From assembly GCF_028748185.1 (NCBI RefSeq), contig NZ_CP118164.1, forward strand, positions 4,737,814 to 4,801,813: 64,000 nucleotides of DNA. Reading direction: 5' to 3'. Below are positions 8,864-17,005 of the stretch, piece by piece. Source of the stretch: Bremerella sp. P1. Lineage in GTDB: Bacteria; Planctomycetota; Planctomycetia; Pirellulales; Pirellulaceae. Each line of letters opens with the position of its first letter. Positions within the stretch are counted from its first letter, which is position 1. Both the position numbers and the translations under genes were made by a program. Below the pieces are notes generated by a model. That model made no database searches. It worked only from the letters and a program-made list of their open reading frames with translations, and had not been told where the DNA came from.

Positions 8864-9049
8864 TTCTTTCGTAGGGCACTCTCTGCGAAAAAACCGTTAA
8901 AATCGCGCCATTAGGTCCGAGAACTGCGCTTCTCGCTGACGAACCTTCTGCCTGGGTGCCAAAGATGCGGCTTTGTCCGATAGAATTCACTGCAAGATCT
9001 ATCGGAAGTTATCCGTACCCCCAACCCGCCATCGGACACTGGCAGCCGC

Positions 9050-9799
9050 ATGATTCACGTTCGTGATCTCGTCAAGTCGTACGACGATCTCCAACTCGGC
9101 AAATTCACGGCAGTGGATCATGTCAGCTTCTTTGCGATGCCTGGCGAGATTTTCGGGCTGCTGGGCCCCAATGGCGCCGGCAAGACGACGGCCCTTCGCA
9201 TTCTCAGTACGGTTCTCGAGCCAACCTCCGGCACGGTGAAGATCGCCGGCTACGATGTCACTACCGAGCCAGCGATGGTGCGTCATAAGATCGGCTTCAT
9301 GTCGGCCAACACAGCCGTATACGACCGAATGACCGCCTGGGAGATGGTGGAATACTTCGGCAAGCTGTACGGTCTGCCTGACGACGAACTGCACGATCGG
9401 ATGGAAGAGTTGTTTCATCGTCTCGGCATGCGCGAGATTCGCGACGTGCTTGGCGCGAAGATGTCGACCGGTATGAAACAAAAAGTATCGATTGCCCGGG
9501 CGCTGGTGCACGACCCGCCGGTCCTCATCTTCGATGAGCCAACCTTGGGGCTCGATGTTTTTGTGGCGCGTGCTTTGGTTCAGTTGATCTCCGAGCTCCG
9601 CGACCAGGGGAAGTGCATCATATTTTCGTCGCACATCATGCGGGAAGTTGAGAAGCTGTGCGACAAGGTCGCCATCATGAATCGAGGGAAGATCCTCGCC
9701 GAAGGAACCATCGATCAATTACGCACCGAGTACAACCAGCCTGATCTGGAAGAGTTATTCTTCCACCTGATCGGCGAGCCGGATGGAATCGCCAACTAA
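9050..9799 (+). CDS. ABC transporter ATP-binding protein (NatA-like)
   Basis: A 249-residue ATPase with all the required motifs: Walker A GPNGAGKT (39-46), a divergent signature STGMKQK, and Walker [13 protein letters not shown] followed by the switch histidine in [10 protein letters not shown]. The arrangement is that of NatA/CcmA-type exporters that pair with ABC-2 permeases. The permease gene begins 18 bp downstream, so the two form an operon. In related pairs the substrate is sodium or an antibiotic/peptide, but it cannot be told here. The start is ATG 9050. Confidence 0.93.
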   Translation: MIHVRDLVKSYDDLQLGKFTAVDHVSFFAMPGEIFGLLGPNGAGKTTALRILSTVLEPTSGTVKIAGYDVTTEPAMVRHKIGFMSANTAVYDRMTAWEMVEYFGKLYGLPDDELHDRMEELFHRLGMREIRDVLGAKMSTGMKQKVSIARALVHDPPVLIFDEPTLGLDVFVARALVQLISELRDQGKCIIFSSHIMREVEKLCDKVAIMNRGKILAEGTIDQLRTEYNQPDLEELFFHLIGEPDGIAN

Positions 9800-9817
9800 C
9801 GGCAGCGAGAGCAAGGA

Positions 9818-12139
9818 ATGAATTGGGACAACGTCAAACTGATTCTTAAACGAGAGCTGCGTGATCAGGCACGTGATCGCCGTACGCTCTTTTCCGTGAT
9901 TGGTTTGCCGGTCCTTTTGTATCCACTGATGGGGCTGATGGTGTTGCAGGTCATGCAGTTCCGTCAGACGCATCCGACCCGGCTTCGCGTCATCGGCCTG
10001 AACGAATTACCAGGCACGCCTGACTTGTTCGTTCCTTCGGTCTTGGAGGAAGGTCAGACGGCGGACGACTTTGGGTACGAGTTCTCTCCCAGTCTGCTGC
10101 AAGATGCCAGCGTGACCAGCCGCTTCGAAATTGAAGCGACCGAGGCTTCGGTTGATCCTGCGGTGGTCGAGAAGACGGCGAAAGAAACGCTACAGGCAGA
10201 CAAGCTCGACGCGATCATCTACTTTCCGCCCGGCTTCAAAGAGCGGATGGAAAGCTATCAAGACGAGAAGGACAGTGAAGAATCGAAGGCCGAGTTTCCT
10301 TCGCCTCAGTTGATCACCAATTCGTCGGACGAACGCTCGAAGCTCGCCGACAATCGTCTACGGCAGATTTTGCATGCCTGGCGTGAAAAGCTGATCCAGC
10401 ACAACTTGGAAGCCAACGATGTGCCGGCGGTGATTACCGATCCCTTCAGCTTCGGCACGCTCGACCTTTCCGAGAAACCTCTCGACCAGTCGTCGTACCT
10501 CTGGGCCAAGATCTTTCCGTTCATTGTTGTCATCTGGGCACTGACCGGGGCGTTTTATCCCGCGATCGATCTGTGCGCCGGTGAGAAGGAGCGGGGAACG
10601 CTTGAAACGTTGCTTTCCAGTCCAGCGTTGCGCTCCGAGATTGTGGCCGGCAAGCTATTAGCGATCATGACCTTCAGTATCGCGACGAGTGTGTTAAATC
10701 TCGCGAGTATGGGGTTCACGGCTAGCTTTGTCATGGGACAAGTGGGTGGCGGTGAAATGGCATCGCGGCTCAACTTCGGCCCGCCACCGATCTGGTCGCT
10801 GGGTTGGTTGTTTCTGGCCCTGATTCCGATGGCCGCACTTTTCAGTGCGTTGGCGCTGGCGATTGCCACGATGGCTCGCAGTAGCAAGGAAGGGCAGTAC
10901 TACCTGCTTCCCCTGTTGATGCTAAACTTGCCGCTGGTCGTCTTGCCCGTGCTTCCCGATACCGAGCTAACCTTCGGGACATCGCTGATTCCTGTGAGCG
11001 GTATGTCCTTCCTGCTGAAGGCCTTGATGGAAGGGGATTACACCAAGGCGGCTACCTATGTGCTGCCGGTGCTGGGTGTGACGGCGTTTTGTATCTGGGT
11101 GGCTATTCGCTGGGCGATCGATCAATTCAATAACGAGTCGGTCCTGTTCCGCGAAAGCGAACGCTTCAGTCTTCAGGCATGGGTCCGGAAGATGTGGCGT
11201 GATCGCCAGGATACACCCACCGCTGCCGGCGCGTTCGTCATGGGTATCGTCTTGCTCGCCCTGCCGCATATGGTCGGCAAATACGTGATGCCGGTACCCG
11301 GCCCCGATGGCAAGCTGACTCTGGCGTCATTGGTGCAGTACATGCTGACCAATCAGATTGGCTTGATTCTGCTTCCGGTGTTGATTGCGGCTTGGATATT
11401 CACTCGCAGTGTGAAGAAGACCTTTTCGTTACGACTACTCGATAAGCGCGTCTACTTAGCCATGTTGATGGCGCCAGCGCTGGCTATCTGTTTGCATCCG
11501 TACGCGATCTACCTGCGCGAGATTATCCAAAACACGATTCCCATGTCGCAGGAACTTCAGGATCAACTGCAGAACATGCTTGGTAGTACCGCCGAGCTGC
11601 CGATCTTCGGGATCTTCTTAATGTTCGCCATCTTGCCGGCCATCTGCGAAGAGTTCGCCTGTCGCGGGTTCATCCTTTCCGGCATGCGGCACATCGGACA
11701 CAAGTGGGCCGCCATTGCGATCTCGGCGATCTTCTTTGGACTGCTGCATGGCATTCTGCAGCAATCGATCCCGGCGACGATCTTTGGCCTGATGATTGGC
11801 TTCCTGGCCGTTCAGACGCGAAGCTTGTTCCCGGCGATTCTGTTTCATGCCACGCACAACAGCCTGGTGTTCGCCCAGGGGATGATAGTAACGGAAACGA
11901 TCGAGGCGAATCCATGGTTGAAAGTGCTCGTCGCCACGGCAACGGAAATGCCAGGGGAAGCACGTTACCAGCCGCTGCTGGTCTTCCTGTGCGGAATTGG
12001 TGCGGTGGCACTGGTAGGCGTCTTTGCCCGCATGCCAGCCGAGCTTTCTTCGGAAGAACGCCGGCAGGAAGCACTCAATCACCAAGGAGTATTCCGCTCG
12101 GCGATTGGCAACCGCAAGGATAGCAGCGCCTCATCCTAG
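9818..12139 (+). CDS. ABC-2 type permease (NatB-like) fused to a CPBP intramembrane protease
   Basis: A 773-residue membrane protein. Residues 1-420 are an ABC-2/NatB permease: a cytoplasmic N-terminus, one helix (TLFSVIGLPVLLYPLMGLMVL), a large extracytoplasmic domain (about 45-220) and a bundle of helices including CAGEKERGTLETLLSSP, the coupling motif of ABC-2 permeases. Residues about 450-770 add further helices holding the CPBP (CAAX protease/bacteriocin-processing) motifs: EEFACR with E611, E612 and R616, LLHG with H644, and HATHN with H677 and H680. All catalytic positions of the CPBP family are present, so the second half may be an active intramembrane protease. It is coexpressed with the ATPase gene upstream. 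The ATG 9818 follows GCAAGGA. The final 4 bp overlap the convergent gene. Confidence 0.88.
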   Translation: MNWDNVKLILKRELRDQARDRRTLFSVIGLPVLLYPLMGLMVLQVMQFRQTHPTRLRVIGLNELPGTPDLFVPSVLEEGQTADDFGYEFSPSLLQDASVTSRFEIEATEASVDPAVVEKTAKETLQADKLDAIIYFPPGFKERMESYQDEKDSEESKAEFPSPQLITNSSDERSKLADNRLRQILHAWREKLIQHNLEANDVPAVITDPFSFGTLDLSEKPLDQSSYLWAKIFPFIVVIWALTGAFYPAIDLCAGEKERGTLETLLSSPALRSEIVAGKLLAIMTFSIATSVLNLASMGFTASFVMGQVGGGEMASRLNFGPPPIWSLGWLFLALIPMAALFSALALAIATMARSSKEGQYYLLPLLMLNLPLVVLPVLPDTELTFGTSLIPVSGMSFLLKALMEGDYTKAATYVLPVLGVTAFCIWVAIRWAIDQFNNESVLFRESERFSLQAWVRKMWRDRQDTPTAAGAFVMGIVLLALPHMVGKYVMPVPGPDGKLTLASLVQYMLTNQIGLILLPVLIAAWIFTRSVKKTFSLRLLDKRVYLAMLMAPALAICLHPYAIYLREIIQNTIPMSQELQDQLQNMLGSTAELPIFGIFLMFAILPAICEEFACRGFILSGMRHIGHKWAAIAISAIFFGLLHGILQQSIPATIFGLMIGFLAVQTRSLFPAILFHATHNSLVFAQGMIVTETIEANPWLKVLVATATEMPGEARYQPLLVFLCGIGAVALVGVFARMPAELSSEERRQEALNHQGVFRSAIGNRKDSSASS

Positions 12140-13986
12140 TGCTGTGCGGCGTCTGCCCAACTCGGTGCCGGGGCCTGAAAGGTCACCATCTCGGAAGTTT
12201 GCGGATGGCGGAAGCGAACTTCCCACGCATGCAGGCACATGGGTGGTTCGTCGATGTCGAGCGTCTGCTTCTGCTGCATCACACCCCCTTGTTGATACAT
12301 TGGGTCGCCCACAATCGGGAAGCCGAGGTGCCAGATGTGCAATCGAATCTGATTGGTCCGGCCTGTCTTGGGTGAGACTTCCAGCAGCGCGGTTCCATCG
12401 GCAAATCGTTCGCGAACGACGAAATCGGTCCTTGATGGCTGGCCACCTTCTTCCACCCGGCGTCCACCGCCCGTCACGCGTGACGTACCGATAGGCTCGT
12501 CGCAGATGAATTCGTCTTCCGGCGGATGACCATGAACGAGTGCCAGGTAACGCTTCTCGACTTTGCCCTGCTCGAACTGGGGCTGAACCTGGCGAGCGAC
12601 CGCGCTGGTGCGGGACAGGATCGCGACACCAGTCGTATTGGCGTCCAGGCGATGAGCGATTCGTAGCTTCTGCGGATGGTAAACCTGTTCCAGGAAGCTG
12701 ATCAGCGAATTCTTGTTGAAGCGGCCACAAGGATGCATGGGCAGCGGGGCCGGCTTGTTGACGACGATCAGTCCCGAGTCTTCGTAAAGAATCTGGATAT
12801 CGGTGCTGACATCGGGTTCGGTCGTGCCTGGATATCGCTGCTCGAACAGTTGACCGGCAACCAGCGGAACGGTGGGGTTCGCTTCACGGTACTCGACCAG
12901 GCGTTCGTCCTGATGGTGAATGACTTCGACCAGCAGCTTCTGTTGGACCATCTTTTCCCAGAAGCCTTTGGAAGCGGCCGGGACTTTCTCGGCGAACACC
13001 TCGTACAACATCTTTCCTTTTTGCTCGGACGAGACAAACAGACGCCGCGTGTTGGTGTATGGAATGCTGCCGGGCAGGGGAGTGGTTACCTCTTTCAGCT
13101 TGGTCTGCCGCTTGGCCACTACTTCGGCCATCGTTTCCTGAGCCGACTTGAAACAGTGTGGGCATGAATCGCCAGGGACGTACAGCGGCGAGTTTTGTTC
13201 TTCGGTGGTCAGAGGTGTCTGGCAGACAAAGCACTGGGCCACGGCCGACTCTTGCAGTCGTGGATCGACGGCGACTCGCTGATCGAAGACGAAACAGTCG
13301 CCTTGGTAATGGTCGCCGCCAACCAGTTCGAAGTACTTCAGGATGCCGCCTTCAAGTTGGTACACCTCGTCGAAGCCAGCTTGCTGCATGAACGGACCAG
13401 CCTTCTCGCAGCGAATGCCACCGGTGCAGAACATCACGACCGGCGTGCTCTTGGCGTCGTCCGGTAGGCTAGCGACGGCCTCGGGGAAGTCGCGGAAGGT
13501 ATCGATTCCCGCCGGCACCGCATTTTCAAACGTACCGACCTTCACTTCGTAGTCGTTGCGAACGTCGTACAGCAGCAGTGGCTTGCCTTCGTCGAGCCAC
13601 TGCTTGAGTTGTTGCGGCGGAAGCTTGGGGGCAGTTCGCTCCGCAGGCTCGATGCCATCGATGCCAAAGGCAATGATTTCCTTTTTGATCTTCACCAGCA
13701 TCCGGCGAAACGGTTGGTAGCTGGTGAAGCTTTCCTTCGCTTCCAACTTCTCGAGGCCGGGAATCTTGCGAAGAGCTTCCAGAAGCTTTTGGACGCTTTC
13801 CTCGGGGCCTGCCACGAAGAGATTGATCCCTTCGGTGCTGAGGAGGATCGTTCCGCGCAGGTCGAGCCGTTTGCAGAGCCGGCGCAATGAATCCCGCAGC
13901 GGCTTCAGGTCCGTCAAGGAAGCGAACAAATAGGACGAAATGTTCAGAACTGGCCCGGCATCGGGCACGGCGGTTGTCGTATTCAT
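12136..13986 (-). CDS. TrhO-type tRNA uridine hydroxylase (rhodanese) fused to an RluA-family pseudouridine synthase
   Basis: A 616-residue two-enzyme fusion. Residues 1-240 match TrhO/YceA: an N-terminal acylphosphatase-like domain, then a rhodanese domain with active-site C187 in CTGGIRCEKAG and EGGILKYFE. TrhO hydroxylates U34 of some tRNAs. Next comes a cysteine motif C252-x2-C255...C275-x2-C278, probably binding zinc. Residues about 305-390 look like an S4-type RNA-binding domain. Residues 395-610 are an RluA-type synthase with the catalytic aspartate D448 in AHRLDANTTG and the late TGRTNQIRLH. Both active sites look intact. The RNA target of the synthase part is not known. It is transcribed alone toward the ABC permease gene and overlaps its stop by 4 bp. 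Confidence 0.88.
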   Translation of the reverse strand: MNTTTAVPDAGPVLNISSYLFASLTDLKPLRDSLRRLCKRLDLRGTILLSTEGINLFVAGPEESVQKLLEALRKIPGLEKLEAKESFTSYQPFRRMLVKIKKEIIAFGIDGIEPAERTAPKLPPQQLKQWLDEGKPLLLYDVRNDYEVKVGTFENAVPAGIDTFRDFPEAVASLPDDAKSTPVVMFCTGGIRCEKAGPFMQQAGFDEVYQLEGGILKYFELVGGDHYQGDCFVFDQRVAVDPRLQESAVAQCFVCQTPLTTEEQNSPLYVPGDSCPHCFKSAQETMAEVVAKRQTKLKEVTTPLPGSIPYTNTRRLFVSSEQKGKMLYEVFAEKVPAASKGFWEKMVQQKLLVEVIHHQDERLVEYREANPTVPLVAGQLFEQRYPGTTEPDVSTDIQILYEDSGLIVVNKPAPLPMHPCGRFNKNSLISFLEQVYHPQKLRIAHRLDANTTGVAILSRTSAVARQVQPQFEQGKVEKRYLALVHGHPPEDEFICDEPIGTSRVTGGGRRVEEGGQPSRTDFVVRERFADGTALLEVSPKTGRTNQIRLHIWHLGFPIVGDPMYQQGGVMQQKQTLDIDEPPMCLHAWEVRFRHPQTSEMVTFQAPAPSWADAAQH

Positions 13987-14046
13987 ACCGCAAATTATCT
14001 TTGGTATCCCGTTTTTCGCAAACGGGGGAGGCGGTAGAAGAGGTCG

Positions 14047-14382
14047 CTATTGAGGCATTTCTTCCAGCGTGACACGCAGTGGCAGGGCCCCTTTGGCCTT
14101 CATCACTGGGTCTGGGCCGCGCGAGATCACTTGTTCCCGCTTCAGTTCGGCACCTTCCAGGGTACCGCTCCAGAGGAGACTTCGGCCTCGTTCGTGAGCT
14201 TCCTGGGTTAGGAAAAAGCATTTCTCCAGTTCGTAACCAAAGACCTTGCGCAAGGTCTCGATGACGAACTCAAACGTATTGATATCGTCATTGTGCAGAA
14301 TAACGCCGTAGGGAGGCTGGCGTCGGGGTTTGTTCTCGACGATCGATTCCGGGGTGGCGACGACCGTTTCTTCGCTGCTCAT
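14047..14382 (-). CDS. clpS: ClpS adaptor of the ClpAP protease
   Basis: A 111-residue protein. After a variable N-terminal tail (1-22) comes PPYGVILHNDDINTFEFVIETL, the signature of ClpS, with the N-degron-binding Asn-Asp-Asp stretch, and later CFFLTQEAHERGRSLLWSG with the conserved His. ClpS delivers proteins with destabilising N-terminal residues to ClpA-ClpP. The gene lies 60 bp upstream of the TrhO-RluA fusion on the same strand, so it may be cotranscribed with it. The start is ATG 14382. Confidence 0.93.
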   Translation of the reverse strand: MSSEETVVATPESIVENKPRRQPPYGVILHNDDINTFEFVIETLRKVFGYELEKCFFLTQEAHERGRSLLWSGTLEGAELKREQVISRGPDPVMKAKGALPLRVTLEEMPQ

Positions 14383-14493
14383 GGTTCTTTAAATGCTGCC
14401 GAGGAAATAACAAGTTTCAACGATACTCCAAGTTTTAATCCCAATTCGGCGGTTGCCAAAGAAATTCAACGCTCGGGTTTCCGCGAAAGACAC

Positions 14494-14540
14494 AAAAAAA
14501 GGGCCGGCAGGTTCGCTCCGCGAAAATGCCAGGCCCTTTT
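14494..14540 (-). terminator. Terminator downstream of the ribbon-helix-helix gene
   Basis: AAAAGGGCCGGCA (14497-14509) pairs with TGCCAGGCCCTTTT (14527-14540) with a single bulged base. Read on the minus strand the stem is followed by seven T. It lies 200 bp beyond the stop of the gene ending at 14741, which leaves an unusually long 3' untranslated stretch. The plus-strand side also ends in T4, so it may stop transcription both ways. Confidence 0.7.
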
Positions 14541-14740
14541 CGTCCTCAGCCGCAATCGAATGCAAGTGCGCGGCCGCCCAAGCGGATGGAAATCATCACG
14601 CATCAGCGGCGCGTTTGAGCGCGTCTATTGCCTGGTGGCGCTGACCATCCGCATCCGCGGATTGTTCCACCTGGCTGGGTTGTCTCGATTCGAGCCGGGC
14701 CGCTAGCTCACCCGCTTGCGGCCCCAGGCGGCTCGGGAGC
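14541..14740 (-). other. GC-rich structured 3' region, possible non-coding RNA or long 3' UTR
   Basis: No credible gene is present in these 200 bp. There are two nested or adjacent inverted repeats: CGAGCCGGGCCGC (14691-14703) pairs with GCGGCCC (14718-14724) and GGCTCG (14730-14735), giving 13 bp with one bulge; and GCGGATGG (14582-14589) pairs with CCATCCGC (14645-14652) around a small CGCG/CGCG hairpin. The stretch ends in a strong minus-strand terminator, so it would be transcribed as the 3' end of the ribbon-helix-helix gene or from its own promoter. I recognise no known RNA family. Confidence 0.35.
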
Positions 14741-15358
14741 TTAGTCATTCGGGATCATCGAGTCGTCGATGACCTGCAACAGCTTCGAGATGCAAAGCTT
14801 GTTCATGCTGGTACGACGCGAGTGAGCTTCGACGCGGAGCGATTCGTGCAGGCTCTTTGGCAGACGCACGGTGATCACGCGGGTTGGCTCCTTCGATTCG
14901 TTCTGAACGTTGGTGCGTTCGCGAAGCTTGACGATCATCAGTTGGATTTCGCCATACTCTTCGGACTGCTCGAACTTGGTGAATTCTTCTGGTTGTGGGA
15001 ACAGGCGATGTACGACGCCTTCGACACCCAGGATCTCACGGAAGTAGGTAACCCAATCCGGAACACCACGGAAGAAGTCGCGAGCGATGCGAACGCATTC
15101 GGCCTTCTTTTCTTCAAAGGTGGCGGTTGGGGCGACGTTCAACGCTGGGCCTGCAGGAGCAGCCGGTTGAACCGGAGCTTGCGGCGTGCCGGTGAAGGTC
15201 GGACGCGAGGTAGCGTAGGCGGTTTCGCTCGTTGCTGGCTGCTGCGAGTGATACTGCGGCTGGCTGTGCTGCTGTGGTGGGAAGGTGGTGTTTGGGTAAA
15301 CCGGACGCGGTGCTGGCTGCGACTGCGGGTACGAATTGCCTTGGTTGAATTGAGACAT
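14741..15358 (-). CDS. Ribbon-helix-helix DNA-binding protein with Pro/Gln-rich N-terminus
   Basis: A 205-residue protein in two parts. Residues 1-80 are low complexity, rich in Gln, Pro, Ser and Tyr. Residues 80-160 are mixed (CVRIARDFFRGVPDWVTYFREILG). The C-terminal 45 residues, TRVITVRLPKSLHESLRVEAHSRRTSMNKLCISKLL, form a HicB/Arc-type ribbon-helix-helix domain that should bind DNA as a dimer. The start is ATG 15358, preceded by AGGAAGGAG; the longer in-frame ORF upstream encodes nothing family-like. No HicA-like toxin gene is next to it, so an antitoxin role is not supported; a transcription regulator is more likely. Confidence 0.7.
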   Translation of the reverse strand: MSQFNQGNSYPQSQPAPRPVYPNTTFPPQQHSQPQYHSQQPATSETAYATSRPTFTGTPQAPVQPAAPAGPALNVAPTATFEEKKAECVRIARDFFRGVPDWVTYFREILGVEGVVHRLFPQPEEFTKFEQSEEYGEIQLMIVKLRERTNVQNESKEPTRVITVRLPKSLHESLRVEAHSRRTSMNKLCISKLLQVIDDSMIPND

Positions 15359-15692
15359 CTGTGAGGCTCCTTCCTGGAAACGACTGAGGACTTTGGACAC
15401 CGTCGTGGCTATGTTCGCCACGCGATGTGTAACGGTATGCCAGAATCTTGTGTTTCGAGTCAAGACCAGCGTAGAAGTGACTGCAGTGCAAGCACTTACG
15501 ACCGCCAGCAATGCATGCACAATCTGGTTGCAGTGACGCGACTTTTTTGAGCAAGGGTCGTCCTGCTTAAGAATTAGGCAGGGTCGAAAGTCGCATCGAA
15601 GGAGATGTCCTTTGGTGGCCGGGCAATTTTTCCCAAAATAGTTCCAGATAGTTCCCCAAGGCGGGTTTTTCGGGGTGAATCGCGCAAAAGAT
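15359..15692. other. Intergenic region upstream of the ribbon-helix-helix gene
   Basis: No gene with support. It holds the ribosome site of the gene starting at 15358 (AGGAAGGAG) and presumably its promoter. An in-frame extension of that gene runs through 15359-15554 but has no motif. Nothing else is seen. Confidence 0.4.
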
Positions 15693-15722
15693 AAACCCCG
15701 CCGCGAGATCGCGACGGGGTTT
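15693..15722 (-). terminator. Terminator of the Tat sugar isomerase gene
   Basis: AAACCCCG (15693-15700) pairs with CGGGGTTT (15715-15722), and the inner CGCGA/TCGCG bases extend the stem. It lies 57 bp past the stop of the minus-strand gene at 15779. Read in that direction it ends GGGGTTTATCTTTT. Confidence 0.75.
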
Positions 15723-15778
15723 CTTGGATTCGATCTGGAGCTCTCGCCTCTCTCGGAAGAGTCAGCGGGAGGTGCTTT

Positions 15779-16702
15779 CTAGCCTGCTAGCTTCTCGGCG
15801 CACTTTTCCAGGAGCTTGCGAGTCAGGATGATTCCTTCGATCTCGCCTGGGTTGCCGCCTTCCCATTCGACGCCGACATAGCCGTGATAGCCATGCTTGT
15901 TGACGACGATGTCCATCATCTTGAAGAAGTCGGTGTTGGTTTCGAGTCCTTCTTCGTTGAAGTGATGCGACTTGGCGCTAACGGCCTTGGCGTATGGCAT
16001 CAGTTCGTCGACGCCTTTATAGCGGTCGTACATTTCATCTTTGCTGACGCGGAAGTTGCCGAAGTCTGGCAGCGTGCCGCAGTTGTCCATGTCGACCGTC
16101 TTCATGACCGAGGCCAGCCATTCGCCATTGGACGACAGGCCACCGTGGTTTTCGACGATCACGTTCAGGCCGAGGCCTTTAGCGAATTCGCTCAATTGGG
16201 CCAGGCCGTCGGCCGCCAGCTTGATCTGTTCTTCGTAGCTACCGCTGCTCTGGGCATTCACGCGGATCGAGTGGCCACCGAGGGTCTTGGCGGCTTCAGC
16301 CCATTTGTAGTGGTTTTCAACTGCTTTTTTGCGGCCAGCTTCGTCCGGGTTGCCCAGGGCGCCCTCGCCGTCGACCATGATCAGCAGCTGCTTGACGCCG
16401 TTATCGGCCGCTCGCTTGTTCATTTCGGCCAGGTACTTCTCGTCCTTGGCTTTGTCCTTGAAGAACTGGTTCACGTATTCGATCGCTTCGATGCCGCACT
16501 CTTCCTTGGCGGTTTTGGCGAAGTCGAGGTTGTCGAGCTTGCCGCTACGGATCGTGCGGTGCAGCGACCACTGGGCCAGCGAGATCTTGAACGGGGCTTT
16601 CTTGTCCGCATCGGCCGCAAGAAGATGTGGGCCGAGAGTCAATGCGGCGCCAGTGGCGGCCATCGATTGAAGGAATTGACGTCGACCGAGATGCCGTTGC
16701 AT
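15779..16702 (-). CDS. Tat-exported sugar phosphate isomerase/epimerase-like protein
   Basis: A 307-residue protein with a twin-arginine signal ([19 protein letters not shown], residues 6-24) and an AP-endonuclease-2/xylose-isomerase-type TIM barrel. Typical blocks are [65 protein letters not shown] and GYVGVEWEG; the Glu/Asp/His residues in the last blocks would bind the divalent metal. Such proteins isomerise or epimerise sugars or inositols, or cut sugar acids in the periplasm. The exact reaction is not predictable. It is transcribed alone and ends at a good terminator. Confidence 0.82.
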   Translation of the reverse strand: MQRHLGRRQFLQSMAATGAALTLGPHLLAADADKKAPFKISLAQWSLHRTIRSGKLDNLDFAKTAKEECGIEAIEYVNQFFKDKAKDEKYLAEMNKRAADNGVKQLLIMVDGEGALGNPDEAGRKKAVENHYKWAEAAKTLGGHSIRVNAQSSGSYEEQIKLAADGLAQLSEFAKGLGLNVIVENHGGLSSNGEWLASVMKTVDMDNCGTLPDFGNFRVSKDEMYDRYKGVDELMPYAKAVSAKSHHFNEEGLETNTDFFKMMDIVVNKHGYHGYVGVEWEGGNPGEIEGIILTRKLLEKCAEKLAG

Positions 16703-17005
16703 GGGTGTCTTCCTCAGAAGGTAATAGGTTAATAGTGAACTTTTAGCAGGGTTAAACCTCTAGTCTAGTTTAGAAGACGGAGCATATCGCGACTATTCCC
16801 TGGGGAAAAACACGCGAAAATAGCTGGTCCCGCCTCGGGAAATCTTGCCATTAGGGGGTGTGATTGCACCTTCGCTATAGCCATGGGGCTGGTTAGAATT
16901 AAGGGGAAGCCGCTGGCGTTGTTTTAGCGGCCGCGAAAGATCCTCGTATTGCTCGCCTGGTCTTGGGTGGGCACCGGTCAAAGAAAGGAAAAGCAGGCAC
17001 CGCTT
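16703..17005. other. Divergent promoter region, Tat isomerase / hflX
   Basis: These 303 bp separate two divergent genes and should carry both promoters. TAGTTTAG (16766-16773) equals one half of the palindrome at 46535-46550; a single 8-mer match is weak evidence. An in-frame TTG at 16949 could extend hflX by 19 codons. Confidence 0.35.

Noticed and set aside
14741-15358. HicB antitoxin of a toxin-antitoxin pair
   Set aside because: The ribbon-helix-helix domain is there, but no HicA-like or other toxin gene is adjacent.
15884-16732. 282-codon plus-strand ORF opposite the Tat isomerase
   Set aside because: Antisense to a certain gene and lacks motifs; Val/Phe-rich composition typical of a shadow frame.
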